Shown here: positions 44,824-53,389 of the stretch, in pieces
Numbering within the stretch: position 1 is the first letter of the stretch
Layout: each line of letters begins with the position of its first letter
Source of the DNA: Flavobacterium azooxidireducens
Lineage (GTDB): Bacteria > Bacteroidota > Bacteroidia > Flavobacteriales > Flavobacteriaceae
Direction of reading: 5' to 3'
Assembly: GCF_023195775.1 (NCBI RefSeq)
Contig: NZ_CP096205.1
Coordinates: 806,001-870,000, forward strand
Length of the DNA stretch: 64,000 bases
The notes under the pieces: model-generated
What the model saw: the letters and a program-made list of their open reading frames with translations, nothing else
Databases searched by the model: none
What the model was told of the DNA's origin: nothing
Position numbers and translations under genes: made by a program

Positions 44824-44842
44824 ATTGCTATTTTTGAGCAAT
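44824..44842. promoter_or_regulatory. Promoter box inside an inverted repeat before the XRE gene
   Basis: ATTGCT and AGCAAT are separated by 7 bases and enclose a TATTTTTG -7 box (44829-44836) on the plus strand, 22 bases before the XRE start. This suits autorepression by the regulator. Confidence 0.5.
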
Positions 44843-44857
44843 AAAATAATAAAACTT

Positions 44858-45202
44858 ATGAATGTAGGTACAAAAATTAGAAAACTACGAATAAAAAATA
44901 AAATGAGTCAAGAAGAATTAGCAGATAATCTACAAATTGCTCAAACTTCTGTATCAAATTTTGAAGTAGGTAAAACGATTCCTGATTTTATTGTTATGCA
45001 AAAAATTTGTGAAGTTTTCAATGTTGGTTTTGATTATTTCTTAGATAGTGATAAAGAAAAATTTATTTTTAAAAAGAATGAAAATAATAATATAATTGTT
45101 GGTAAAATTGAAGTTTTAAACAATTCAATGCCCGAAGGTATTCTAGAAAATATGATAAAAAGAATTGAACAATTAGAAAAAAGATTAAATTTAGAAAACT
45201 GA
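44858..45202 (+). CDS. XRE-family transcriptional regulator
   Basis: A 114-residue protein with a Cro/CI-type helix-turn-helix at about 5-60 (GTKIRKLRIKNKMSQEELAD, then QTSVSNFEVGKTIPD) and a C-terminal coiled coil (MIKRIEQLEKRLNLE) likely used to dimerise. It is divergent from the fulvocin-related gene and upstream of a toxin-antitoxin pair, so it could control either. The ATG at 44858 starts the conserved MNVGTKIRKLR. An upstream TTG start would overlap the inverted repeat. Confidence 0.88.
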   Translation: MNVGTKIRKLRIKNKMSQEELADNLQIAQTSVSNFEVGKTIPDFIVMQKICEVFNVGFDYFLDSDKEKFIFKKNENNNIIVGKIEVLNNSMPEGILENMIKRIEQLEKRLNLEN

Positions 45203-45249
45203 TTTGTATAATTTTGTTTTGTATTTTTGATATATAAACTTTTTTTGTA

Positions 45250-45570
45250 ATGAATATAAATGAACTTAAATTAGAAATTATACGCCTTATTCTCAAAGAA
45301 GAAGATAAAACCGTCTTGCTTACAATCCAAAAAATTATTGAAAATAAGTTTGAAACTTCTGAACCTCCATTATCTTTAGTGGAAGAACCAACTGAGAAAA
45401 TACTCTCTGAAACCGAAAACAAAATCATTGGTTATGATGCAGATGGAAAAGCATTAAATCTCTTAGATTATAATAACAAAGTTGAAGAAGGTCTAAACGA
45501 CATTAAAAACAACAGAGTAATAAGTCAAGAAAAGTTAGAAAAAGAAATTGAAAGTTGGTATAATGAATAA
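45250..45570 (+). CDS. Putative type II antitoxin
   Basis: A 106-residue acidic protein with a helical N-terminus (LKLEIIRLILKEEDKTVLLT). The C-terminal stretch NNRVISQEKLEKEIESWYNE is like the toxin-neutralising tail of antitoxins that precede RelE/ParE toxins. Its last 8 bases overlap the toxin start, typical of toxin-antitoxin operons. The DNA-binding part is not clearly identifiable. The call depends on the partner gene. Confidence 0.75.
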   Translation: MNINELKLEIIRLILKEEDKTVLLTIQKIIENKFETSEPPLSLVEEPTEKILSETENKIIGYDADGKALNLLDYNNKVEEGLNDIKNNRVISQEKLEKEIESWYNE

Positions 45571-45829
45571 CTATTCGATTTTTTGGACTTTGAATTCTCG
45601 TAATGATTTGAACAAAATAAAAAACAATATTTCCAAATCATTGATGATTAGATTAATTAATGCTCCAAAAGAGATTACTTTTGCAGAACAATTTCAAATT
45701 GATGAATATCGAAATGATTGCAGAAGAATCATTGTTGACAATTTCAAACTACTTTATCGATTTTCAAATCATACCATTTTTATAATTCGGGTGTTTAATT
45801 CACGCCACAATCCAGAAAAAAGTAAATAA
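45563..45829 (+). CDS. RelE/ParE-family toxin
   Basis: An 88-residue basic protein with the family's core: an initial strand YSIFWTLNSRNDLNKI, EQFQIDEYRNDCRRIIVDNFKLLY and the end FIIRVFNSRHNPEK. It should inhibit translation or gyrase, depending on subfamily, which I cannot decide. ATG 45563 overlaps the antitoxin stop. A start at 45548 would add five residues. Only 2 bases separate it from the next gene. Confidence 0.85.
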   Translation: MNNYSIFWTLNSRNDLNKIKNNISKSLMIRLINAPKEITFAEQFQIDEYRNDCRRIIVDNFKLLYRFSNHTIFIIRVFNSRHNPEKSK

Positions 45830-45831
45830 TT

Positions 45832-46473
45832 ATGCATTTCCTTTCCGAAGATTTAGAAGATTACGTCGCGGCTCATTCGCAAGATGAACCGGCATTATTG
45901 GCACAATTAAATAAAGAAACGTATCAGAAAATTTTATTGCCACGGATGTTGAGTGGTCATTTTCAGGGACGGGTTTTGAGTATGTTATCCAAATTAATTC
46001 GGCCAACTTCTATTTTGGAAATCGGCACTTATACTGGTTATGCTACCTTATGTTTATGTGAAGGAATGCAAGAAAACGCCATCGTTCATACCATTGATAT
46101 TAAAGAAGAATTAGTTGATTTTCAACGGAAATATTTTGATAAATCGCCTTGGGGTAATCAAATTGTGCAACATTTGGGTGAAGCTGTGGATATTATTCCA
46201 ACTTTAGACACGGAATTTGATTTAGTTTTTATTGATGCGGATAAAGAAAATTACCTCAACTATTATGAATTAATAGTTCCGAAAATGAGCAAAGGTGGCA
46301 TCATTTTATCGGATAATGTGTTGTGGTCCGGAAAGGTAGTTGAACCTTTGAAAGAAGGCGATTTGAGTACTAAAATTTTATTGGAATATAACCAACGATT
46401 GAACAATGACCCAAGAGTGGAATCGGTGTTGTTGCCTATTCGAGATGGGTTGACGGTGAGTCGGGTACTTTAA
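45832..46473 (+). CDS. O-methyltransferase, caffeoyl-CoA/catechol type
   Basis: A 213-residue SAM-dependent class I methyltransferase. The SAM loop ILEIGTYTGYATL, FIDADKENY with metal-binding acidic residues, and LSDNVLWSG identify the family of small bacterial O-methyltransferases related to catechol and caffeoyl-CoA enzymes. The substrate is unknown. Its stop overlaps that of the convergent PAP2 gene by 4 bases. Confidence 0.92.
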   Translation: MHFLSEDLEDYVAAHSQDEPALLAQLNKETYQKILLPRMLSGHFQGRVLSMLSKLIRPTSILEIGTYTGYATLCLCEGMQENAIVHTIDIKEELVDFQRKYFDKSPWGNQIVQHLGEAVDIIPTLDTEFDLVFIDADKENYLNYYELIVPKMSKGGIILSDNVLWSGKVVEPLKEGDLSTKILLEYNQRLNNDPRVESVLLPIRDGLTVSRVL

Positions 46474-47033
46474 GAAGCAGGAAAATATTTGGGCTGGATT
46501 ATTTTATAAAATCGATAAAATAAAGTTCCTAAAAACATTCCAAAAAGGTATCCTGTTAAAATATCACCCGGAAAATGCAAACCAAGATAAATGCGACTAT
46601 AGGCAAAAATTAACGGAAAGAGGAATAACAAAAATATGTATTTGAAGTGTTTTCTAAATAATAAGAAAATAAAAGTTGTTGTTGCCATCGAATTGGAAGC
46701 ATGCCCGGAAAAATAGCCAAATGACTTGCGAATTAACACTTCTCTCATTTGCCCATCTAAACTAGGGTCGTTACAAGGCCGTAAACGTTCAAAACTAAAT
46801 TTTGCAAGATTAGTTAATTGATCTGTGAATGTAATTAAAGCCGCCAAAAAAAGCACTAAAACTCCGAATTGTTTCCAACCGATTTTTTTGATGATAAAGT
46901 AGAAAACAAAAATAAATATGGGCGACCAATAGATTTGTTTGGTAATGATTAACCAAAATCTGTCCCATTGCTCTGAGCCTAAATTATTGAGAAAAAGAAA
47001 TAAATCTTTGTCGAGTTGAATGAGTTCTTCCAA
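46470..47033 (-). CDS. PAP2-family membrane phosphatase
   Basis: A 187-residue integral membrane protein with the three PAP2 motifs KFSFERLRP, SGHASNS and SRIYLGLHFPGD. Enzymes of this type dephosphorylate lipid pyrophosphates, such as undecaprenyl pyrophosphate, or phosphatidic acid at the outer face of the inner membrane. Which substrate applies is unknown. It starts 2 bases after the tatA-like gene on the same strand. Confidence 0.92.
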   Translation of the reverse strand: MEELIQLDKDLFLFLNNLGSEQWDRFWLIITKQIYWSPIFIFVFYFIIKKIGWKQFGVLVLFLAALITFTDQLTNLAKFSFERLRPCNDPSLDGQMREVLIRKSFGYFSGHASNSMATTTFIFLLFRKHFKYIFLLFLFPLIFAYSRIYLGLHFPGDILTGYLFGMFLGTLFYRFYKIIQPKYFPAS

Positions 47034-47035
47034 GG

Positions 47036-47383
47036 TTAAAATTGTCTTTTGATGGGTCCGGTGATTTCTTCGATGTCTTCTTTTACTTTTTCTATTTCAG
47101 TTGTAAAGTTGGTATCGACTCCAGTAGTAGAATCGACAGTATCGTTAAAACTTTGTTTTACTTTATCAATTTCTTCCGAAATTCCGCCGGTAAGGCTATT
47201 GGTATCTATTCCGTTAGCTTCGGCACTTTTTTGGATTTCGCTTTTAATATCATCGGTGGCGTGTTTCAATTGACGAAACATTTTGCCCAATGTTCTGGCT
47301 ATTTCGGGAATTTTATCGGATCCGAAAAGCATGAGTACCACTAATATGATGAGTATGAATTCTCCTCCTCCTATTCCAAACAT
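47036..47383 (-). CDS. tatA: Sec-independent translocase TatA/TatB-like protein
   Basis: A 115-residue protein with one N-terminal membrane helix (EFILIILVVLMLFG), the hinge SDKIPEIARTLGK and an amphipathic helix FRQLKHATDDIKSEIQ. A charged, disordered tail follows. This is the Tat pore/receptor family. The length and extended tail are between TatA and TatB, so the exact subunit is uncertain. No tatC is seen in the window. Confidence 0.88.
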   Translation of the reverse strand: MFGIGGGEFILIILVVLMLFGSDKIPEIARTLGKMFRQLKHATDDIKSEIQKSAEANGIDTNSLTGGISEEIDKVKQSFNDTVDSTTGVDTNFTTEIEKVKEDIEEITGPIKRQF

Positions 47384-47476
47384 AATACTATTGTTATTTT
47401 GACTACAAATGTACGAAGATTTTTTAGCCCTGATAGTAGCGGAAATCCTTGAAGCGAAAAAAAGTATATTTTTCTT

Positions 47477-47524
47477 AACCCAAAAAAGCGACCAACGGAA
47501 GCTCTTTTTGGGTTTTAGAAAATA
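47477..47524 (-). terminator. Hairpin after the M1 peptidase gene
   Basis: A stem AACCCAAAAA/TTTTTGGGTT extended by AGC/GCT around a 21-base loop, 45 bases past the peptidase stop. The T tract lies within the stem rather than after it, so terminator strength is uncertain. Confidence 0.6.
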
Positions 47525-47568
47525 ACTTTTTTTGCTGAAAGATTGAAGCGGATAGCAGGATTAGCTTC

Positions 47569-49824
47569 TTATTTTGATTTATCTAATTCGTCAAATTTTG
47601 ATTTTACTGCTTCTTTTGGCCATGTATTGTTGGTAACATCAATATCGGCTGTTTCCAGTTTTGGATCGAGTTGAATTTTTTTGATTGGCTTTTCTGTTGC
47701 AAAAACACGAGTAGCCGTTTGATTGCTTTTTCGCCAAATTTGTGCAGGAAAGTGATGTGTTTCTGATGTTCCGTCTTCAAATTGTAACTCAACGATAATT
47801 GGCATTATCATTCCGCCCGGTTTATCAAATTCTACTTCGTAGAAATATTTTGGCGATTTTAATTTTGCTTTTTCTTCGGCTGAGAACTTGGTTGAAATAA
47901 AGTCGTTTAGCGAACTAATATCTTCGTTTGCTAATGCTTTTTTACGATTACTTTTGAGTTCTTTATGATTAGATTCGACCAAATAAACGTAAGGTCCGGT
48001 CGCAGTTCCGAAACGACCTCTGCGGGCTTTTACGTCTTTCAATTCGGCCGTTGGTTCATCGGTCACGAAAAATTGTTTGACTTCTTTGATGCCGATATCG
48101 ACGTAATCGGTGGAGAAAAACCAGCCTCTCCAAAACCAATCTAAATCAACGGCAGAAGCGTCTTCCATCGTTCTGAAGAAATCTTCCGGAGTTGGATGTT
48201 TGAATTTCCAACGGTTGGCATAGGTTTTAAAAGCGTGGTCAAACAACTCGCGACCCATAATGGTTTCACGCAAAATATTTAATCCGGTTGCAGGTTTGGA
48301 ATAAGCGTTGGCTCCAAATTGGTGAATGCCTTCAGAGTTGGACATAATTGGTTCTAAAAACCGTTGGTCGCCACTCATATAAGGAACTATTTTGCTCGCC
48401 GGACCGCGACTTGATGGGTAATTTTCGATAAAATCCTGTTCGGCTAAATATTGCAAAAATGTATCCAAACCTTCATCCATCCAAGACCATTGACGTTCGT
48501 CGGAATTGACAATCATTGGGAAATAATTGTGTCCGATTTCGTGGATAATTACGCTAATCATTCCGTATTTGATACGGTCTGACACAAATCCGTTGGCATC
48601 GGGACGACCGTAATTCCAACAAATCATTGGGTATTCCATTCCTTGATCTTCGGCAGAAATAGAAATGGCTTTGTGGTACGGATAATCGAATGTGTGACGT
48701 GAATACGTAATCAAGGTTTGAGCAACTGCACGAGTTGAAAATTCTTCCCATAACGGATTACTTTCGTTTGGATAAAGTGAAATCGCCATCACATTTTTGG
48801 TATCCAATTTCACCGCCATCGCATCATAAATGAATTTTCGAGATGTTGAAAAGGCGTAATCACGCACGTTTTCTGCCCTAAATTTCCACGTTTTTGTTTT
48901 GGTAGAAAAACCTTTTTCATTGGCTTTTGCTTCGTCCGGTGTGATGATTAAAACCGGCTTATCAAATGTTTTTTCAGCTTGTTCGTAGCGTTTGATTTGT
49001 TCGGATGTAAAAACATCTTTTCGGTTGAGTAAAACGCCGGTTGCTTCTAGCACGTGATCGGCAGGAACCGTGATGTTAACGTCATAATTTCCGAAAGGAA
49101 GAGCAAACTCGCCGCGACCCCAAAATTGCATATTTTGCCAACCTTCTACATCATTATAAACCGCCATTCTTGGGAAAAATTGAGCAATAACGTACAATCT
49201 GTTACCGTCTTTTTCAAATTCTTCGTAGCCTGAACGACCGCCATCTACTCTATAATTATTGATGTTGTACCACCACTTGATAGAGAAAGAAACTTTTTGA
49301 TTTGGTTTTAAAGGTGTTGGCAAATTAATTCGCATCATCGTTTGATTGAAGGTATGCGAAAGTGGTTTTCCTGCCTCATCATGTACATAATCGATGTTGA
49401 AACCGCCATCGAAACCTTCATTCATATATTTTTTCACAAAACCATCCACAGGAATAGAACCGTCCATTTTTTGGCTTTCGATTAATGGTGTTTTCGATTG
49501 ACGAGAACGCATATTTTGGTCTAATTGAACCCATAAATATTCTAATTCATCTGGAGAATTGTTGTGATAGGTAATGGTTTCAACACCGTCTAAACGTTTG
49601 TTTTTATCATCTAGAACGATGTCCATTTTATAGTCGGCTTGCTGTTGATAGTAAGCCGGTCCCGGAGCACCGGAAGCCGTTCTGAACATATTGGGCGTTG
49701 CCAATAAGTCATACATCTGACTGAATTTATTGGTATCATAATGACCCGGCTCGCGTTTGGTTTCGGTTTTTTCCTGGGCAAATAACAATGCTGGAAGCAA
49801 ACCCAAAAATAAAAACTTCTTCAT
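47569..49824 (-). CDS. M1-family metallopeptidase
   Basis: A 751-residue exported aminopeptidase-like enzyme. A signal peptide (LFLGLLPALLFAQ) is followed by a beta domain, then the substrate motif GMEYP at 395-399 and the zinc site HEIGH at 428-432, with the third ligand Glu451 in WMDEG. A C-terminal beta extension lacks a recognisable T9SS sorting domain. The enzyme probably trims peptides in the periplasm or at the surface. It lies downstream of the DUF6702-like gene, separated by 56 bases. Confidence 0.93.
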   Translation of the reverse strand: MKKFLFLGLLPALLFAQEKTETKREPGHYDTNKFSQMYDLLATPNMFRTASGAPGPAYYQQQADYKMDIVLDDKNKRLDGVETITYHNNSPDELEYLWVQLDQNMRSRQSKTPLIESQKMDGSIPVDGFVKKYMNEGFDGGFNIDYVHDEAGKPLSHTFNQTMMRINLPTPLKPNQKVSFSIKWWYNINNYRVDGGRSGYEEFEKDGNRLYVIAQFFPRMAVYNDVEGWQNMQFWGRGEFALPFGNYDVNITVPADHVLEATGVLLNRKDVFTSEQIKRYEQAEKTFDKPVLIITPDEAKANEKGFSTKTKTWKFRAENVRDYAFSTSRKFIYDAMAVKLDTKNVMAISLYPNESNPLWEEFSTRAVAQTLITYSRHTFDYPYHKAISISAEDQGMEYPMICWNYGRPDANGFVSDRIKYGMISVIIHEIGHNYFPMIVNSDERQWSWMDEGLDTFLQYLAEQDFIENYPSSRGPASKIVPYMSGDQRFLEPIMSNSEGIHQFGANAYSKPATGLNILRETIMGRELFDHAFKTYANRWKFKHPTPEDFFRTMEDASAVDLDWFWRGWFFSTDYVDIGIKEVKQFFVTDEPTAELKDVKARRGRFGTATGPYVYLVESNHKELKSNRKKALANEDISSLNDFISTKFSAEEKAKLKSPKYFYEVEFDKPGGMIMPIIVELQFEDGTSETHHFPAQIWRKSNQTATRVFATEKPIKKIQLDPKLETADIDVTNNTWPKEAVKSKFDELDKSK

Positions 49825-49880
49825 GCTTGTTTTTTTGAATCGTCTAAAATAAACATTTTACGGATGCTGTTGACTATTTA

Positions 49881-50384
49881 TCAATATTTTAACAACTCTT
49901 CACGGTTTTCAAAAGTGAGCAAAGCACTCAGTTTTTTACCTGAAATTTGGGTGTGAATGATGTGTTGTTGTTCGGGAAGGAAGTCAAAAAGTGTGGTGTT
50001 TTTTATTTCTAACGAATTAATTTTAGAAACATCTCGGATAACGTGATATAAGATAATCACATCATCTTCAATTTCTTTGTCTAAATAAACGGTTGGTTTT
50101 GATTTACTATTGACTTTTATTGAAAAATTTTCACTGAAATAATTCTTCAAAATTTGAATTTCTTCGACTGATTCTTTGGTTGATCCGATGTAAAATTTCT
50201 TCTTATGTTTTTTTTCTAAGGCATTATTCAAATCATCAATAAAAATTCGGCTAGTAATTTGAATGGCTTTTTTGTCTTGAGCAAAGTTAATTTGTGTGAC
50301 CGAAACATAGAATTTGTGCATTTCAAAAGACGAAATGGCAAGAGAACATACAATCAAAAAAAGAAGAAATCTTTTATTTTTCAT
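49881..50384 (-). CDS. DUF6702-like secreted protein
   Basis: A 167-residue protein with an N-terminal signal sequence (FLLFLIVCSLAISSFE) and the early motif MHKFYVSVTQINF followed by IQITSRIFIDDLNNAL, which I recall as typical of DUF6702 proteins of Bacteroidetes. It is mostly beta structure, with no catalytic residues evident. It is 8 bases downstream of the carboxypeptidase-regulatory-like array and upstream of the M1 peptidase, so it probably shares their transcript. Confidence 0.78.
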   Translation of the reverse strand: MKNKRFLLFLIVCSLAISSFEMHKFYVSVTQINFAQDKKAIQITSRIFIDDLNNALEKKHKKKFYIGSTKESVEEIQILKNYFSENFSIKVNSKSKPTVYLDKEIEDDVIILYHVIRDVSKINSLEIKNTTLFDFLPEQQHIIHTQISGKKLSALLTFENREELLKY

Positions 50385-50392
50385 CGTAAGAA

Positions 50393-51193
50393 TTAATCTT
50401 TTGGAAGGTTTTTGTATTCTTTGCTTTTACTGATTAAAAAATCAATTAAATCGATTTCTTTGTCGGTTGCCAATAGTTTTCTGACTTTAGGGTCGGAGTC
50501 GCAATAATTGAGAAACAAACCAATTTCTTCTTGTTTTAAACCTAAGGTTTCTGTGAAAAAATGATAGGTGAATTTGTCTTTCACTGCTTCTTGGAAATTT
50601 TTATTTGAGGTGAAAACAATGGGTTGATTTTTACTTTTTTCATATCCAAAAAGTTTGCCAACCATTTTTCCAATTTTTACAAAATCCATCCCATACGGAA
50701 TCGACAAATCGCTTGGCATGGCGGTGTTAAATTGCGTAGATTGAAAATCTTTTTCCATTTGCATATCGGAAATTTCGCTGCTGTTAAAAGCACTTTGTTT
50801 ATCGGTAACTTTGATGTTTTTGGCATCTTTTTCTAGATTACCTGTAAGGGTTGAAGGCGTTACAATAACTTCATCCAATTCATTGATAAACTCTTCTAAT
50901 TTAATTTTTAAAATGATGACTTTGAAATCGTGTTCGGTTAAAACCAATTTTTTCGATTTAAAAATCACACTCGAAAAAACCAACGTATCCGATGGTCTGG
51001 CATACATCGTAAAAAAGCCTAAATTATCGGTTACCGCTCCTTTGTTGGATGAAATGTTAAACACAGTAACATTATCGATTGCTGTTGCTTCGGAAATAAT
51101 TTGTCCTTTTATAATTTCTCTTGAACCCAATTGAGCAAAAGAAAATTGAGCAAAAAGTAAAGTCAGTAAGAGTAGTAGTTTGTTATTTTTCAT
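50393..51193 (-). CDS. Carboxypeptidase-regulatory-like protein with TonB-box motif (array member 5)
   Basis: A 266-residue exported protein: signal peptide 1-20 and a beta-sandwich domain of the CarboxypepD_reg-like family (GQIISEATAIDNVTVFNIS, DTLVFSSVIF) to about 100. The motif LDEVIVT lies at 106-112, followed by a unique, more acidic C-terminal part with EIDLIDFLISKSKEYKN. It is the most divergent of the five array members and the last in the leftward order. Its start overlaps the previous gene by 11 bases. Confidence 0.85.
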   Translation of the reverse strand: MKNNKLLLLLTLLFAQFSFAQLGSREIIKGQIISEATAIDNVTVFNISSNKGAVTDNLGFFTMYARPSDTLVFSSVIFKSKKLVLTEHDFKVIILKIKLEEFINELDEVIVTPSTLTGNLEKDAKNIKVTDKQSAFNSSEISDMQMEKDFQSTQFNTAMPSDLSIPYGMDFVKIGKMVGKLFGYEKSKNQPIVFTSNKNFQEAVKDKFTYHFFTETLGLKQEEIGLFLNYCDSDPKVRKLLATDKEIDLIDFLISKSKEYKNLPKD

Positions 51194-51896
51194 TGTTTAA
51201 ATAGTTTAAAAAGTCTTGTGCCAATTCGCCTAACAAAAAGGTGACACGTGATTTATTTTTGGCTTGTATGGCTTGGGCTAAATCAATATCTTCCACCACA
51301 TAAAATTTGAATCCGTCTACATATTCCTTTGGAATTTTGAATGTATTAGTGAAATCTGTGTCTTCAAAATTATCATCTAACCAACTAATCATAAATTCCT
51401 TTTTTTCAATTCCGATGTCCTTTTTCAATTGTTTGGTTCTACCTGACATCCAATTTAACAAAGGATCTAAAAGTCCTGTTGTAGCGGTTCTCAACCTTCT
51501 TTCAGCCGATGTATATGTTTTGGGTGTGTAATTTATTATCCCTAAATCTTTTGCGTTGATTCTGGAATAATCTGTTACCACCACTTCTTCTAATTCACTT
51601 ACTTTGGCAGACATTACAATTTCTATTTTGCCGTTTTTGATGTCGGTTGAAGAAATACTTTTTCGCCAATAATTTAAATGAACAGCAGAAAAAACAATCA
51701 AATCGTCTTCTTTTACATCCAACCAAAATTCACCTTTTTCATTGGTAATGGCTGCTTTTTCTGAAACCAAATTGGTAACGTGAATTCCTTCCGCAGAAGC
51801 GTTTTCAACTTTTACAACACCATAAATTGTTTTCTGACCATAGCTAAAAACCGTGGTTAAAATTGAGATTATAAGATACAAAAAAAATCTATTCAT
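51183..51896 (-). CDS. Carboxypeptidase-regulatory-like protein with TonB-box motif (array member 4)
   Basis: A 237-residue exported protein built like its upstream neighbour: signal peptide, regulatory-like domain with EGIHVTNLVSEKA and VFSAVHLNYWRKSIS, and LEEVVVT at 102-108. AKDLGIINYTPKTYTSAERR and a C-terminal segment with PKEYVDGFKFYVVED follow. No transmembrane barrel follows. It overlaps its neighbours by 8 and 11 bases, implying translational coupling. The N-terminal 100 residues are nearly the same as array member 3. Confidence 0.86.
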   Translation of the reverse strand: MNRFFLYLIISILTTVFSYGQKTIYGVVKVENASAEGIHVTNLVSEKAAITNEKGEFWLDVKEDDLIVFSAVHLNYWRKSISSTDIKNGKIEIVMSAKVSELEEVVVTDYSRINAKDLGIINYTPKTYTSAERRLRTATTGLLDPLLNWMSGRTKQLKKDIGIEKKEFMISWLDDNFEDTDFTNTFKIPKEYVDGFKFYVVEDIDLAQAIQAKNKSRVTFLLGELAQDFLNYLNNEK

Positions 51897-52641
51897 CGGT
51901 GTTAAGGTACGTTAAAAATTCAACTGCTAATTTAGAAATACGCAAACTTCCGTTAATAGTATCATTAGAATTAAGGTAGTCTATAAATTCTTCATCATAA
52001 ACTACAAAAACTTTGAAACCGTTTATATATTCTACAGGAATAGTTAGCTGATTGACGTAGAATTCATTTTCATACCAATCGTTCAACTTTTTTAGTAATA
52101 ACTCCTTTTTTTCAATTTGAACCTCTTTTTTTAATTGATTGGTTCTTCCGCTGATTTGATTAATAAGCCCGTCAACACTCATTCCACCTAACGGAATTAG
52201 AAGCGGACTATACCATTTTAATTTTTCGGCGGTTCGCAATCGTCTTTCTGCCGGCGTATATTTTTTTGGTTTATAATCAATAATTCCCAAATCTTGAGCA
52301 TTGATTTTTGTGTATTCTGTCACGACTACTTCTTCTAATTTTTGCTCTTTTGTGGTCATAATTACCTCAATAAAGCCATTTTTGATGTCGTTTTCCGAAA
52401 TACTTTTTCGCCAATAATTCAAATGAACCGCAGAAAAAACAAGTAAATCATCTTCTTTTACATCTAACCAAAACTCGCCTTTTTCATTAGTGACCGTTGA
52501 TTTTTCAGAGACTAAATTGGTGATGTGAATGCCTTCTGCGGAAGCGTTTTCAACTTTTACAACACCATGAATCTGCTTTTGACCCAAAACAAAAGTTGTT
52601 GTAAAAAACGAAAATAGTAAGAAAAATAAAGTTCTATTCAT
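51889..52641 (-). CDS. Carboxypeptidase-regulatory-like protein with TonB-box motif (array member 3)
   Basis: A 250-residue exported protein. The signal peptide ends near residue 20, and the beta-sandwich domain with EGIHITNLVSEKS and VFSAVHLNYWRKSIS covers 25-98. LEEVVVT lies at 102-108, then INAQDLGIIDYKPKKYTPAE. A variable insert with LIPLGGMSVDGLINQISG precedes a basic segment and the shared PVEYINGFKVFVVYDEE. Overlaps of 8 bases on both sides suggest one cotranslated series produced by tandem duplication. Confidence 0.86.
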   Translation of the reverse strand: MNRTLFFLLFSFFTTTFVLGQKQIHGVVKVENASAEGIHITNLVSEKSTVTNEKGEFWLDVKEDDLLVFSAVHLNYWRKSISENDIKNGFIEVIMTTKEQKLEEVVVTEYTKINAQDLGIIDYKPKKYTPAERRLRTAEKLKWYSPLLIPLGGMSVDGLINQISGRTNQLKKEVQIEKKELLLKKLNDWYENEFYVNQLTIPVEYINGFKVFVVYDEEFIDYLNSNDTINGSLRISKLAVEFLTYLNTDE

Positions 52642-53389
52642 CCGCTTTCAAATAGGTTAAAAATTCATCTGCTAATTGAGTAATTCTGAAATTTCCGAGC
52701 ACTTTGCTGTTTGAATTCAAATAACCGGTTAACTCTTCATCATACACAACAAAATATTTGAATCCGTCCACATATTCCTCTGGAATATTCAATTCATTGA
52801 TATAAAACAGATTTTGATTCCAATTATCTAATTTGATGCGGAGAAATTCTTTTCTTTCCACTTCCAGTTCTGACTTTAGCATTTTTGTTCTGCCGGAAAT
52901 CCAATTAAGCAATGGATCCAACGAAATTGATCCGCCCACCATTGTTCCTGCTCCCAACGTTGGATCTAAATCGGTTGCGGTTTTCAATCGACGTTCTGCC
53001 GGTGTATACGTTTTCGGTTTATAATTAATGATTCCCAAATTCTGAGCATTAATTTTGGTATATTCTGTTACAACAACTTCTTCTAATTTTATATCTTTTG
53101 GTGTAATTTGCACTTCAATAAAACCGTTTTTAATGTCTTTTGCCGAAATACTCTTTCGCCAATAATCCAAATGAACAGCAGAAAAAACGAGTAAATCATC
53201 TTCGCTAACATCAATCGAAAACTCACCGTTTGCATTGGTTATCACTGCTTTTTCCGAAACCAAATTAAGCACATGAATACCTTCGGCCGATTGCTCTTTC
53301 ACCACCACTTTCCCTTTGATAATGGTTTGCGAAAACAACAACGGAACCCAAAACAAAAAACCGATTAGTACAATTTTACTTTTGCTCAT
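52634..53389 (-). CDS. Carboxypeptidase-regulatory-like protein with TonB-box motif (array member 2)
   Basis: A 251-residue exported paralogue with a signal peptide at 1-20, the domain segments EGIHVLNLVSEKA and VFSAVHLDYWRKSIS, LEEVVVT at 102-108 and INAQNLGIINYKPKTYTPAE. The middle insert is glycine-rich (LGAGTMVGGSISLDPLLNW). The C-terminal part again carries PEEYVDGFKYFVVYDEE. The start overlaps the first array gene by 14 bases and the end overlaps the third by 8. Confidence 0.86.
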   Translation of the reverse strand: MSKSKIVLIGFLFWVPLLFSQTIIKGKVVVKEQSAEGIHVLNLVSEKAVITNANGEFSIDVSEDDLLVFSAVHLDYWRKSISAKDIKNGFIEVQITPKDIKLEEVVVTEYTKINAQNLGIINYKPKTYTPAERRLKTATDLDPTLGAGTMVGGSISLDPLLNWISGRTKMLKSELEVERKEFLRIKLDNWNQNLFYINELNIPEEYVDGFKYFVVYDEELTGYLNSNSKVLGNFRITQLADEFLTYLKADE

